A stretch of DNA of 64,000 nt from Martensiomyces pterosporus (GCA_025201845.1 MU603934.1:186001-250000), one strand, 5' to 3'. Positions 24,201-35,228 are shown, numbered from the stretch's first letter. The notes: generated from the sequence alone by a model not told the origin. Numbers and translations are program-made.

Positions 24201-27200
24201 TTAACATGCTTATGGAGGTGTCGCTGGACGGCCGCATTCGCTATATAAGCCCTGCGTGGCAGCGGCTGCTTGGATCCGACCCAGAAGCACTGGTTGACCA
24301 GCCAGTCTCGGCGATCTTTGACCCTGAGGATATCCAGATCTGCCGCTCGGCAGTCGAGCAGCTGCTTGCAGATAGCACGCGCACCGTTGAGACCAGCATC
24401 AAGGTGCACTCTCCCGACCGCAGCGCAGCAGCCAGCGTTGAAGCCAAGGGCATGCTGATTTACAGCCGCTCGAGGAACGAGCCCAGCCATGTCCTGTGGG
24501 TGCTACGCTTTGTGTCTCCTGGCACGCCCGCAGTGCCTTCGCCACCAAGCAACAGCCTTGCGCACTCTGCAGACTCGTCGTACCGCCAGCCGCCATCGCT
24601 GAGCGCACCGCACACGTTTGTCAAGCTGGAAGAGGCAGCTGCGCTTGGCCAGAGACTACCCCCAGAGACCGATGCGGGAGTGGGCATCGATTTTGACGCC
24701 AGATACGGCCAAACGCTCGATGGTGAGCCATCTGCTGCTGCTCGTGCACAGAGCGAGGATACTACCCCCCCGCCTTCGCCCCTCGAGTCAATCACTTGCC
24801 GTATCTGTGACCGAGCCATCCCGGCTGCATACTTTGAGGAGCACACGTGGCTCTGCGCACAGTCGCATCGGTTTGCTATGGATGTCGAGCAGCAAAATGA
24901 TAGTCTAAGCGATATCAAGGCGCAGCTTCATTCGTGGTATCCTGGATGCAGCATGGCTGAGCTAGAGGATATGGTGCACGGCGAGACCGACACCAGCGCT
25001 ATTCAGCAGCATGCGCAAAGACAGGCAGCCGAAATCGGCAACCCTGCATGGCAGCACCTGGTTGATGAAGCTGATCCTGTGGTTAAGTCGATGATCAAGG
25101 CATGCACAAGAGCCATGGCACTGGACGGCTCGGACGCGATTCCAAAGTGCAACTTCCCTCGCGCCACAGAGCCGCCAGCAGTAAGCGCCAGGGACCGTAA
25201 GACCGGATCGGGCGACGTGGATTTTGTCCGCTCCGAAAACTGGATCGAAGTGGCGACCTACATCCTGCCGGACCTTGGATTCAGCGACTCGAGCCTCGAG
25301 GCACTTGGGAACTCACTCATGGAAACGATCGAGGGCAAGCTCTCCGCTATCGACGACCTGCAGTACGCTATTGTCGACTCCTCGATTGCTTGCAGCAAAT
25401 GGCTCGTTCCTATCGAGGACATGGTGGCAGACTTTACCCCACAGCCGCAACCCGCCCGCCATGGCAGTGTGCCACAAGAACAAACCGCCTTTGACCTGCA
25501 GCACACGCCGAAGAATGGCTCCGCCAGTGAGCTGGACAGCCTAGCTCCCTCAGCAAGCGGGTCCGCAGGTAGCAGCCAGCAGCTGCAGCGAGTGGCGAGC
25601 AATGCGCTGGTCGTGGCCTCCACCCGTACCATTGTCAGCACCAGTGTGCCTCCTGCTAGTGCTGCCGCTAGAGCATGCGGGCTGGAAACGCCTCATGCAG
25701 ACCCAGCTTCTGCGCCTCAAGATGTCCCCGGAGCCGTGACTCCTAGCGCATTTAACGCCGTCTCCCCTGCATTACGAAAGCTGCCTGCAAGCGCAGCAGC
25801 GGCTAGCCCACTGCGCATTGCGACTTCAGACCTCGAGGCAATGTCTAGTGGTCGGTCGTTGGCCCGCTCTGGCATTGGCAGCAGCGCCTTCTTAGCCACG
25901 CCGACTGTGCCGTCGATCCACGACTTTGTTTTGCTCAAGCCCATCAGCAAAGGCGCATATGGCTCTGTGTTTTTGGCCAAGAAGCGCACGACTGGCGAGT
26001 ACTATGCGATCAAGATCCTCAAGAAGGCCGACATGATTGCAAAGAACCAGATCAGCAACGTGAAGGCAGAGCGGGCCATCATGATGGCACAGACAGGGTC
26101 GCCGTTTGTCGTGCGCCTGCTGTTTACGTTCCAGTCGCGCACCAACCTGTATTTGGTCATGGAGTACTTGAATGGAGGCGACTGTGCCTCGCTGCTCAAG
26201 GCCATCGGTGCGCTGCCTGAGGACTGGGCACGCCAGTACCTTGCTGAGGTGGTGCTAGGAATCGAGGACTTGCATGGACGCAACGTCGTGCACCGCGATT
26301 TGAAGCCGGACAACCTTCTCATTGACTCTGAGGGCCACCTGAAGCTCACCGACTTTGGCCTTTCGAAACTCGGGTTTCTAGGCCGGCGGGTGGATCAGCA
26401 GTCAATGGGCCAGCAGATGTCTGCATCGGATGCAGCACCCAGAGCTGGAGCCGTGCCAGCAACGCCTATCAGCAGCGGTCGCGTGTGGCAGCCGTATGTA
26501 GCAAACCCAGTGAGCACACCACAGCCACTACTCTCAGCACCTGCAGCTTCACAGCCACATGGCGGGCTAAGCGACACCAGCAGCTTCACGCCCAGAGAAA
26601 CGATGGTGCAGACTGCGATGGCGCTCCCATCGATATCGACACCCCCTCCCATCAAACGCGACGGCTATTATGAGTCTGGATTGGTGAGCGGGAGCAATCT
26701 TGGTGGTTCTGCAGCTGGCAACGATGTGGGCGGCGAGAGCAGCCACTCTGGAGCCGCGGATCCAGCGACTTCGAAGCGAGTGGCAATGCTGAAAGAATCC
26801 CCGGCTATTGGCAGCTCGGCGTCGGCGTCTTCGGCGCACAGCCATGGAAGCACTGGCACAGATGCAAGCTGCAGCTCCAGCGCAAGCAATGCCAGTGCGG
26901 GTGGCGGCGCAGGTACAGCATCAGTACCCTCTGACCACCACAAGCGTGCGCTGGGAACGCCTGATTACATTGCTCCAGAGAGCATCCTGGGTCTCGAGTC
27001 TGGCGAAAGCGTGGACTGGTGGGCCCTTGGAGTTATTTGCTACGAGTTCCTCTTTGGAATTCCGCCATTCCACGGCGAAACCCCTGAAAAGGTGTTTAGC
27101 AACATCCTATCGGCCGATATCGATTTCCACGACGAGTTGCGCAAACAGGTAGAGCAAGAGCACGAGCTGAAGAGAAAACAGGAGGAGGAGCGCAAGTTGC

Positions 27201-28696
27201 AATCGGCATCTGCAGGCAGCGGCCAGGACAGTGCTTCCATGGATATTGGCGCGAATGAGAATGGGGGCGACGACGAGGACGACGACGACGACGAGGACCC
27301 GGGCGTTCCGGATATATCTCCCGAGGCGCGCGACTTTATCACACGGCTACTGTGCAGAGACCCCAAAAGGCGCCTTGGGTATAATGGCTCGGCCGAGGTC
27401 AAGTCACACCCGTTCTTCAAGGACGTCAACTGGAATACGCTGCTGGATACGCAGCCTGCATTCGTCCCACAGGTCGAGGATATCGAGGATACGGACTACT
27501 TTGACTTGCGCGGCGCGACTATGGACTCTGACCACCCAGCACTGGGGCTCAATGACTCCCATCTGTCAGCGTCCAGGTCCAGTGCCACAGGCAAGCTTGG
27601 CTCTCAAAGCCATCAGGCCAGCGCACCAAAGGACTCGCTATCACTGACGTCACAGGACAGCCACCCAGTGCCCGAAATTGGAAGCGGTGTCGCTATGCAC
27701 CGGCCCAAAACGACCCCACCGAGGCTCATCGAGTCGCCACGCTGTGAAGACTGCACAGCACCCCAGGGCGCACTACCTATACCGCCGACTGGAGTCGCAA
27801 TGCAGACAGCACCGCGTCACGACTACGAGTCTGACCTGCCCTCCCTGGACGAGGACCCCGAGTTTGGTGGGTTCACGTTCAAGAACTTGCATGCTCTGGA
27901 GCAAGCGAACTTCAACGAGATTGTAAAGCTCCGCCGTCGGTCGACCCTGATTGACATCCCATCGCACGCAATCACTCGATCAGACATGCAAAGCTCGACG
28001 TATACGCATAGCTCAATGCTCGAAACACCGCCTGCGCTACCACCAGCCAGACGCCACCGCTCACATCTTGGCAGCAGCATCAGCAGCGTCCACAGCGCGC
28101 AATCTGAGGTGTCGAGTGGATACGGCGATTCGTATAGCTCGCGAGACACCCATTCGCTGTTGTCGCCCCCTGCTACTGGCGACTCGCCGCTAAAGTTTGG
28201 CATCGACTACCACAGCTGGGACCACCAGAATGCCCGCAGCAGTATCTCTGCAGGTGTCCCGATAACGCGGGCGACAACGATTGCCAGCTACCACACAGCG
28301 CCGTTCTTTGGCGAGGACGATGGAAGCAGCGGCAGTGGCAGCGGCAGCGGCAGCCGTGCTGGCAGAGGAAGGTCGGTCAGCGCTAGTAGAGAAACTGCAT
28401 CAGCACTGCCGTCGCCGTATGCCTGGCCAACGCATGCTCGCACGTCGTCTGCCAATAGCCACCGTGGCAGTCTCCTTAACCCGAACACCGAGCTGGCTTT
28501 GTCGGCACGCGGTAGCCAGAGACTTGCAGCAATTCCCACCAGCTCTATGCCCATGGCAATGAGCTCACCGCCCAACTCAAAGCTTGGTGTAGTCGCTAAT
28601 TGCAACATCATGCAGGTTTCGCCGCCGCCTTTGCGTTTGTCCAGAACGTCGAACGACCTGCCCAGGTTTGACATGGGGCAGCAGCAGCAGCCACAG

Positions 28697-28728
<32 letters not shown>

Positions 28729-29137
28729 ACAGGCAGCACTGCCACCGCAACCTGCTCTCGTTTACTTGCAAAGCAAGATTTGTCTGGTTGCCGACGACAA
28801 CCCAGTCTGCTGTAAGATCATGGAGATTGTGCTGAAGCGCATGCATCTGGAGTGCGCGATCGTCCGCAACGGCGCCGAGGCCATCCGCTGCGCTATGGGC
28901 CGCACCGTGTTCCGTGCGATATTCATGGACACGGGCATGCCTATAGTAGACGGCGACGAGGCTACGCGCATGATCAAGTCGACCTACAATGCAAACCGCG
29001 ACACACCAGTCATCGCAATGACTGCCTATGAGGGCGAGGCCACGGATGCGCTCTATGACGGCGCCATTGCCAAGCCTGTCACGTTCCAGCATGTGAAGCG
29101 CAGCTTGAGCGAGCATCCTCCATCCGCGCAAAGCTAG
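18282..29137 (+). CDS. RIM15: Giant Rim15-type hybrid protein kinase (PAS, zinc finger, kinase, receiver)
   Basis: Two exons, 18282-18516 and 18843-29137. The intron is GTAGGT...TTGTAG and splits an Asp codon. The product is about 3509 residues; yeast Rim15 has about 1770. In order: ~1850 disordered Ser-rich residues; a PAS domain near 1864-1960 (MEVSLDGRIRYISPAW); a C2HC zinc finger starting at 2064 (CRICDRAIP...HTWLC...H); an AGC-type kinase at about 2438-2936 with GAYG, VVHRDLKPDN, DFG and GTPDYIAPE; and a C-terminal receiver domain from ~3390 with ADDN, phosphoacceptor Asp3441 in IFMDTGMP, AMTA and AKPV. About 190 Ser-rich residues are inserted between DFG and the activation-loop end, as in Rim15/Cek1/Greatwall kinases. 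All catalytic residues are present, so activity is expected. Family knowledge: Rim15 acts below TORC1 and PKA to start quiescence and meiosis, partly through Igo/endosulfine and PP2A. A poly-Gln run precedes the receiver. Confidence 0.93.
28679..28733 (+). repeat. CAG/CAA run coding for poly-Gln in the RIM15-like protein
   Basis: Nearly uninterrupted CAG/CAA codons, with one Pro, lie directly before the receiver domain. A length-variable linker is likely. Confidence 0.85.
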
Positions 29138-29256
29138 TTTCCTGCACACTTGCTCTCAGCACTGAATCACGTTTTGCTTTTTGCTTTTGTTAGTTTATTT
29201 CTTGTGGTGGCGAGTGGCAAAAGGCATTCTATATGGACTGTGGTGGATATAGAGCT

Positions 29257-29400
29257 CTAGTTGCTGTCGTTGGGAAGGCGAGGGATGCGGAACGGGCGAG
29301 GTTTCGGCCTGAAGGCGGCGTCGCCGTCACTGTCGGCAGCTGTGGCCTGAACCTGCAGGACGAGAACAGCGATGGCGGCAAGGATAAGCGTGGGCTTCAT
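29257..29400 (-). CDS. Small secreted Pro/Arg-rich peptide (47 residues)
   Basis: The ATG at 29400 opens a 47-codon frame whose first ~20 residues, MKPTLILAAIAVLVLQVQA, form a textbook signal peptide with a likely cut after QAT-A or QA-TA. The mature part is about 26 residues: an acidic stretch (ADSDGDAAF), then RPKPRPFRIPRLP, then NDSN. An in-frame upstream extension exists but has no protein character, so I choose the ATG that places the signal sequence first. The 5' leader is CT-rich on the minus strand and a TATTAATA element lies about 160 bases upstream, as expected of an expressed gene. I do not recognise a family. The proline-arginine motif resembles insect and mammalian proline-rich antimicrobial peptides, but a signalling or cell-wall role is equally possible. 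Confidence 0.55.
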   Translation of the reverse strand: MKPTLILAAIAVLVLQVQATAADSDGDAAFRPKPRPFRIPRLPNDSN

Positions 29401-29805
29401 TGTTTGCACTTTGCTAGCAGCTGACGTGGATATAGTAGGTAGCTTGGAGAACAGTGGCAGAGAAAATAAGGAAGGAGAGGACAGAAGAGGCAAAACAACC
29501 ACCCAGTGGATGCCGTTTGTTTGCGGAAAAGCGATGTGCTGTGATGTCGCCCTATTAATACCCAAAGCCGGTGGTCTGACCAGTGATCGACGGGGAGCTA
29601 AAAGCAGCATGCCACAGCCCGCATGCTGGTGCTCTTGGTTGCTTTTCTTGGCCTGCTGCCTGGGGGCCACAGGACCAGACCCACAAGCACGCGATCTGTG
29701 CGCGGCAACTCGGGACACGTGCTGGCTGAGGATGTGGCTGTGCAGCTGGTTGTTCTTCCTGGACTCTCACCGCCCATGCTGTAGCTACTCGAGGCTCGGT
29801 TGGAT
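29401..29805. promoter_or_regulatory. Divergent promoter region, secreted peptide / IMPACT
   Basis: These 405 bases lie between two outward-facing starts. TATTAATA near 29563 is palindromic enough to read as a TATA element on the minus strand. Nothing else is recognisable. Confidence 0.4.
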
Positions 29806-30795
29806 ATGGACAGCAGCGATAACCGGCAGCGGCAGCAGGACGAGATCGTGGCTCTGCAGGCGATATTTGGCGATGGCGCGGTAGTGCGAAGCGAAGCCGC
29901 CGGCGACTATTCTTTTGAGCTGCACGCGCCTCTGGACGGCATTGGTGCACAGGCAGATATCAGATTCCATCTCCCAGCGACGTATCCAACGGACGATCCG
30001 CCGGTATTTGAGTGGATCGCGACGCACGACACGCACAGCAGGGACATTGACAGGCTTCCTGGATACGTGTACCCAGAGAGGAGGCTTGTGCTGAGCCAAG
30101 GGATGAGCGAGGATATTTCGCGCGAGCTACGGAGGCTGTGGGACGAGGATATGTGCCGTGACGTGGCGATATTCAGCTGGGTTTCGTGGCTACCAGAGTA
30201 TCTGTCCAAGCACTGGCCACAGCCGCTGGATCCAATTAAGCTACCCACGGACAGCAGCGAGCCAAAGGCATCTGCAGAACACAAAGCCGAGGATCAGCCC
30301 GAAAACACGGACAACACAGCAGGAGAGCAGGGAGGTACTGAGCACCCTGGAGTGCCCGAGATTTATACTGGAGTCCCACTGGAGCAGAAGAAAAGCGTGT
30401 TTGTTGCTCACGTTGCCAGAGTCAGAAGCGGCATGGATGTGGCTGCTGTGCGCGACGCACTGATGCGGGACAAGAAGATAGCACAGGCAACACACAACAT
30501 TCTTGCATACCGCATTCGCCTGGAAAACGGATCGATCTGTCAAGATAATGACGACGACGGCGAGACAGCAGCTGGCAAGCGGCTAGCACACCTCCTGCAG
30601 CTTGTAGAGGCCGAGGATGTTGTTGTTGTCGTCACTCGCTGGTTTGGCGGAACGCACTTGGGTCCAGACAGATTCAAGCTTATAAACAATGCAGCGCGGC
30701 AGGCTCTCGAAGATGGCGGGTTCCTCGGTGGGAGCAGCACCGCCACCGACAGCAGTGCGAGGTCGCATGCCAAGAAAGGCAAGAAGCAGCCATAG
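29806..30795 (+). CDS. YIH1: IMPACT/YIH1 homologue (RWD plus UPF0029 domain), Gcn2 modulator
   Basis: Intronless frame of 329 residues from the ATG at 29806; a TTG two codons earlier is not needed. Residues ~5-120 form an RWD domain (QQDEIVALQAIFGDGA, then YPTDDPPVFEW). Residues ~195-300 form the IMPACT/UPF0029 domain, ending VVVVVTRWFGGTHLGPDRFKLINNAARQAL, the family signature. An acidic linker rich in Glu and Thr separates them. Family knowledge: IMPACT/Yih1 competes with Gcn2 for Gcn1 through its RWD domain and so damps eIF2alpha phosphorylation during amino-acid starvation. The Lys/Ser-rich tail is ordinary. It converges on the MRNIP-like gene, with 65 bases between stops. Confidence 0.93.
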   Translation: MDSSDNRQRQQDEIVALQAIFGDGAVVRSEAAGDYSFELHAPLDGIGAQADIRFHLPATYPTDDPPVFEWIATHDTHSRDIDRLPGYVYPERRLVLSQGMSEDISRELRRLWDEDMCRDVAIFSWVSWLPEYLSKHWPQPLDPIKLPTDSSEPKASAEHKAEDQPENTDNTAGEQGGTEHPGVPEIYTGVPLEQKKSVFVAHVARVRSGMDVAAVRDALMRDKKIAQATHNILAYRIRLENGSICQDNDDDGETAAGKRLAHLLQLVEAEDVVVVVTRWFGGTHLGPDRFKLINNAARQALEDGGFLGGSSTATDSSARSHAKKGKKQP

Positions 30796-30860
30796 GTGTA
30801 TGCGCAGATATTATTTTTCCATGGCAAATAGACTTGCTACACAAGCCATTTTGATGAGCG

Positions 30861-31670
30861 TTAGTCCGCTGGGTCTGAATCAGCACCCGAATCCGAGTCG
30901 CCAGTAAACTCGCTCCACCGTGAAGGGCCATGCTGCTTGGCATCGACTGCTGGTTTTGAAGTGATTTCGGTGTGCTGAGTCGCGGGCTCTAGCGCCGCTG
31001 GCATTCGGCCGTTTCTTCGCGAGATACTGGCCAGTGCTTGGGAGAGTGCAGGCAATGTGCTGTGTTTTGGGTCAGAAGACACAGCATTCCTTGAATACGG
31101 TGTCTGGCGTGCGGGCACGGCTGCTCTAGTCTTAGGAGCAGCTTGACTTCCTGTGGGTTTTGCTCTCTGAGATCCTGCCTTCGTGCCTCTCTGCCGCCCT
31201 TTCCTACCAGCTGCATCGCTCTGTGGCGGCACGGTTGTTATTCGATTGAACTGGCCCAAATCTTGTGCACCGTCTTCGAGTTCCTCTTCCGGATCGCTGT
31301 CGACAAATTCTGTCCATTTCGAAGTAGATGTGCCATCCAGCGGCTGCCTGCTGCTTGGTGCGGTGGCAAACCCCGCTGTGTCGTCGCCAAAGTCCGCATT
31401 GTGGCGGTATGTGCTCGCAGCCAGAGACCGGTCGCCAATTACAGTAGCTGCTTGCTGTATCCTTGCCTCCAGTGCCACCCCGCGGTTCATGTTAAGCTCC
31501 ATCACAGCAGCGCGGCACTCCCTTGGCACACTGGACTCGAAATACACTCGCTTAAGACTCTGGTGCAAGCCACACACCACGCACCTCCACTTGGCCGATT
31601 TCTTCTCCTGCTGACTCTGGAACTTTGCGCACTCATCGCTGGCGCATCGAACAACCTGGTAATTGGGCAT
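30861..31670 (-). CDS. MRNIP-like protein (MRN complex-interacting protein family)
   Basis: Frame of 269 residues from the ATG at 31670. An upstream in-frame start gives only unconserved sequence. The N-terminal ~70 residues match the MRNIP domain: YQVVRCASDECAKFQ, KKSAKWRCVVCGLHQSLKRVYFE and ECRAAVMELNMNRG, with Cys 9, 14, 30 and 33 as a probable zinc ribbon. The rest is disordered and basic. Two copies of a Trp-Ser/Thr-Glu-Phe motif followed by acids (SKWTEFVDSDPEEE near 117 and SRWSEFTGDSDS near the C-terminus) recall the repeated short Trp motifs of animal MRNIP. Family knowledge: human MRNIP helps MRE11-RAD50-NBS1 act at DNA breaks. That role is inferred here from the domain alone. The gene lies 125 bases downstream of the ThrE-like gene on the same strand. 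Confidence 0.8.
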   Translation of the reverse strand: MPNYQVVRCASDECAKFQSQQEKKSAKWRCVVCGLHQSLKRVYFESSVPRECRAAVMELNMNRGVALEARIQQAATVIGDRSLAASTYRHNADFGDDTAGFATAPSSRQPLDGTSTSKWTEFVDSDPEEELEDGAQDLGQFNRITTVPPQSDAAGRKGRQRGTKAGSQRAKPTGSQAAPKTRAAVPARQTPYSRNAVSSDPKHSTLPALSQALASISRRNGRMPAALEPATQHTEITSKPAVDAKQHGPSRWSEFTGDSDSGADSDPAD

Positions 31671-31795
31671 CCTTAGACAGAACCACAAAGTGAAAGCAGC
31701 GCGAGGTGGCTGCGGAGAGGCGGACAGAATTTTCAGAAATGACTGATAATGCATATTGGTGAACAGCAACAAGTATGGAGACTAGACTTTTTTTT

Positions 31796-34411
31796 TTATA
31801 CAGTAAGCAGCGCCGAGTTCTTCTTTCCACGCGGATACACCACAAAGCTGCTGGCAAACAGCCCGACCATTATGCTCAGCGATGTCTGCACCATCTGCAC
31901 TGCCAATTGAGTGCTCGCCCCGCTGCCCGTATCGTTGAACATTGACATGATGCCCCTCACGCCAACACTTCCAGGGACAAGGATCATCATCCCAGGAAGC
32001 ATGACTGCGTATGCGTTGTAGTTGAACAGCTTGCTCCAGATGTTTGCAGCTAGACCAAGCACAAAGGCAGACACAACCGGGCCGATTATCCTTAGCTTGA
32101 GGTGCATGGCGAGCAGCCAGAACACGGCAAACATCACGCCGCCGACAATGACGCACGCATGCCAGTGCCGCGGATGAACATTGATCAGCAGGCAGATGGA
32201 GCAGATGGAGACGGGGAATGCCAGCCACCACCACCACTGGGAGACGGGGCTGCATATGCCCATGTTCATATTGGGCGTGCGCTCTGGGCGCGAGAATATC
32301 TCGACAAAGATGTTGTTTCCCAGGTCAATGCCAAAGGCGATGATGAATGCAAGCATTAGGGCATAGAACACACGGATTGTTCCTGCATGCATGTTGCGCG
32401 AGGCAAGCTCAATTACGCCTGTGGTGAGGACAAGACCAGGCAGCAGGACGACGGTGGCAGCAAGCGTCACCGAGCCAAAGCATAGCCAGCGGTCAAACAC
32501 GGTGACAGTGAAGCCAGCCAGTATGCTTACAGACACCTCAAACAGGTTTGTGTAGCCCTTCAGGCGGCCAGCGAGGAGGTTCAGGCAGCCGACCACAGTG
32601 CCAAGGACAAGGGCAGCGAGCGAATCCCACCACGACCCGCTGAACGCCAGGAGACAAACGGACCACGACGACAGACCCCAGTCTAGTAGCTGGAGGTACC
32701 AAGGGAACAGCGGCTCTGCGCTCATGATCCTGTCCAGCTCCAGCGCCCCGTCCTCGACGCTCATTTCGTCTTTGCTCACTTTTCGGAACACGCGGTCAGT
32801 CAGCTCCAGCCTGTGCATGTCGTACCCGTTTGGACAGCGGATGATTTTTGTTTCCGAGGTGAAGGTAGACGTGTCCTCTATGGAGATCAGGACGAGGCCA
32901 GGCATGGTTGTAAACGTCGCGGTGACGCATAGATGGCGCGCCATTCGCGAGAGGTTGTCCTCGAGATGGTGCAGCGGGGCGCCGTATTGCATCATTGCTT
33001 CGGCGAGCATGCAGATAAATCTCTGGTGGAGGAGCAGCTTTTGGATGCCCTGGAGCAGCCTCGCTCGCTTTTCGTTCAGGATCGCGCCTTCCACGGCATC
33101 CTCGTTGGTCGGCGTGCTGACAGCGTCAAGCACCCGGCCGTGTCGCTTGATCCAGTCAGCCAAATCGTCGGCACTGTTAGCCCGCGACATGACGGGCGAT
33201 CCGATGACTGACTGCAGTCCGGGCGTGGACAGCGCAAATGGCAAGAACTGCGTGAGGTCCATGTCTGAAAACGGAGACCTCAGGCTCGGTGCTCTTTTTG
33301 CTGCTGAGTGCCTCTCGGCCGCTGATGTGCGTTTGCCGAGCTTGGGCTGCCGGCCTGCCTCAACGCGGGCTTTTTCACCCGTAGCAGCCTCCTCAACAAG
33401 CGCCTTCTCGGGCAGCGTGGGTGGAGTGGACCCGTCGGCTGGCTGGTCCTCATAGCCTGGCAATGGTGTTGTGTTGCCAAGCTGGCGGCGGTTGCTGCTC
33501 CTAGCATCGCTCGCTGCTGGTGTGTGCTGCTTCGAATCCTCGCTGCTGGACACCTGTCCAGACGACAGCCGCATATCATCGTCGCCACGCTGCCTATTGA
33601 ATCGGCTCCGCAACAAGGAGGAGTTCTGGAGCTGGTCGCGCAGCCGCCTCATCCTGCGCAGCTTCCTCTTCTCGCGGTCATTGCGTATTGCTTCCTCGAT
33701 CTTACGACGGCGCGACTCCTCGTGGTCGAGCTTCTGCTTGTGCTCCAGTCGCTCACGCTGCTGGTCAATGTCTGCCAGCTGCAGGTAATGCGAAAGCAAG
33801 CCGGGCCGCTCGGGAACAGGACCTTGTCTCTCGGGGCTGGTATCGATCTGGTGCTCAACAGCAGCAACATCAAGATGAATCTGCAGCGGCTTCTGCCCAC
33901 GCCCCGCCGCTCCAGCGACCGCTGGCGCCTGCTCCTTCTGAAACTTGGCTGCCAAGCTCGACAGATCGCGCCCTAGAGGGCCCTCTGGCGAAGCAGCTAC
34001 TCTCGCTTTGGGAGGCTTTTCATCAAGGCCGGCAGCCTGCCTTGCCAGCTCGGGTGCTTTGCTTGCGTAGCCAGACATGCGGGCGCTTCCCTTTATGGAG
34101 CCCTGCCGCTTGGGCGCGTTGTATGTGTGCAACAGATCGCTGCTGGATCTTTGGCTCTGCCGGCGATCAGGCGTATGCGCCCGCGGCTTGAGAAAGAGCC
34201 CGCCCGCATCGCTGCCAGACGATTTCGACCCACTCGACAAAAGGTTTTCATCGTCGGTGTCGGCGTCTGTGATGTCGCCATCGACATGCGCTCCGAGATC
34301 CCACTCTGGCTCTGATCCACCATTGTCGTCCTCACCAGCGCTGCTTCTTCTTTGTTCTCTTTGGCGATCTATGCGATCCCCAGGCTTGCGGCTGGACGGT
34401 TTGCGCGACAT
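31796..34411 (-). CDS. PRM10/ThrE-family multispanning membrane protein
   Basis: Single frame of 871 residues. The first ~430 residues are cytosolic and disordered, with a basic coiled segment (EESRRRKIEEAIRNDREKRKLRRMRRLRDQ). A soluble DUF1212-type domain follows (LHQRFICMLAEAMMQYGAPLHHLEDNLSRMARHL, then FTTMPGLVLISIED). From about residue 565 there are roughly ten hydrophobic segments in two blocks, typical of ThrE (DUF1212) plus ThrE_2 (DUF3815), ending in YPRGKKNSALLTV. Bacterial ThrE exports threonine and serine; the fungal homologues, such as yeast Prm10, are pheromone-regulated membrane proteins with no proven substrate. It diverges from the STE14-like gene. Confidence 0.9.
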   Translation of the reverse strand: MSRKPSSRKPGDRIDRQREQRRSSAGEDDNGGSEPEWDLGAHVDGDITDADTDDENLLSSGSKSSGSDAGGLFLKPRAHTPDRRQSQRSSSDLLHTYNAPKRQGSIKGSARMSGYASKAPELARQAAGLDEKPPKARVAASPEGPLGRDLSSLAAKFQKEQAPAVAGAAGRGQKPLQIHLDVAAVEHQIDTSPERQGPVPERPGLLSHYLQLADIDQQRERLEHKQKLDHEESRRRKIEEAIRNDREKRKLRRMRRLRDQLQNSSLLRSRFNRQRGDDDMRLSSGQVSSSEDSKQHTPAASDARSSNRRQLGNTTPLPGYEDQPADGSTPPTLPEKALVEEAATGEKARVEAGRQPKLGKRTSAAERHSAAKRAPSLRSPFSDMDLTQFLPFALSTPGLQSVIGSPVMSRANSADDLADWIKRHGRVLDAVSTPTNEDAVEGAILNEKRARLLQGIQKLLLHQRFICMLAEAMMQYGAPLHHLEDNLSRMARHLCVTATFTTMPGLVLISIEDTSTFTSETKIIRCPNGYDMHRLELTDRVFRKVSKDEMSVEDGALELDRIMSAEPLFPWYLQLLDWGLSSWSVCLLAFSGSWWDSLAALVLGTVVGCLNLLAGRLKGYTNLFEVSVSILAGFTVTVFDRWLCFGSVTLAATVVLLPGLVLTTGVIELASRNMHAGTIRVFYALMLAFIIAFGIDLGNNIFVEIFSRPERTPNMNMGICSPVSQWWWWLAFPVSICSICLLINVHPRHWHACVIVGGVMFAVFWLLAMHLKLRIIGPVVSAFVLGLAANIWSKLFNYNAYAVMLPGMMILVPGSVGVRGIMSMFNDTGSGASTQLAVQMVQTSLSIMVGLFASSFVVYPRGKKNSALLTV

Positions 34412-35228
34412 TGGCCCACTGCTGGCTCCTGTAGGCGACTGGTGCTATGCTCCGGGTGGTAAATAAGAGCGCTGCAGGTGTATAGATTGCAAATGAAAGA
34501 AAAGACAAAGTGCTTCCAGCAGACGCTCCCGCACACACGCCCGAGCTAGGCCCGTTTTTTCATCTGCGTTGCGCACATGCTCCGCACCCCTTTCCATTCC
34601 TGTGCACAACGCGCGCCCTCTAGCCCATTAGCAAATGGAGGAGCAGAGCACTGCCGTTGGCCTGTCTTTCCCTTTTGCAGTGCCCGCGTTGGCCAGTGGC
34701 ACGGATGAGCCAGCAGCGCGTCCGTGGCCCGGGGCTAGCACCTGTGTAGATCGCTCCTTTCTACCGGCTGCGCTCGCCAGGCTCTTCCCACCGCCCGAGT
34801 GATGTGGGTGCTTATCAGCCAACCCAGCAGCAATCCCAGCCCACCCCAAATGCCCAAAGACGCTAGGCGGTCGAGGCAAAAAAAAAAAACGGGTGGGTGC
34901 TCTGATTTCTGGCGCAGCAAGTCGCCTCCCGCACAGCACGCTCGAGCTAGACCCACTCGGATGCGCAGGTGTTGCGCAGACGCCGTACGAAGCGCCGCTG
35001 CCTGCCAAAGCCGATTCAACCACAGCAGCAGTCGCGCCATCTGCACCAATATTGCATGGCGCCGCACGATTCCCAGGAATCAATGGACCGCCCAAAAGCC
35101 TGTTCTCAAAGGACCAACTCCCCCAAAACACGCCGCCCTGTCTCCGCCCCCACAGCAGCAGCGAACGCAGCCTCGCCTCCCCCTTGCTTGCTGCACGTCT
35201 ATAGAGCTTCCTCCTTTTTGTAATTTTA
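34412..35228. other. Divergent spacer between PRM10-like and STE14-like genes
   Basis: 817 bases without a supportable gene. The longest minus-strand frame overlaps the first codons of the methyltransferase gene and has no domain. An A-run lies at 34880-34889. The rest is CT-rich on the plus strand toward 35228, as expected for a 5' leader. Confidence 0.45.
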
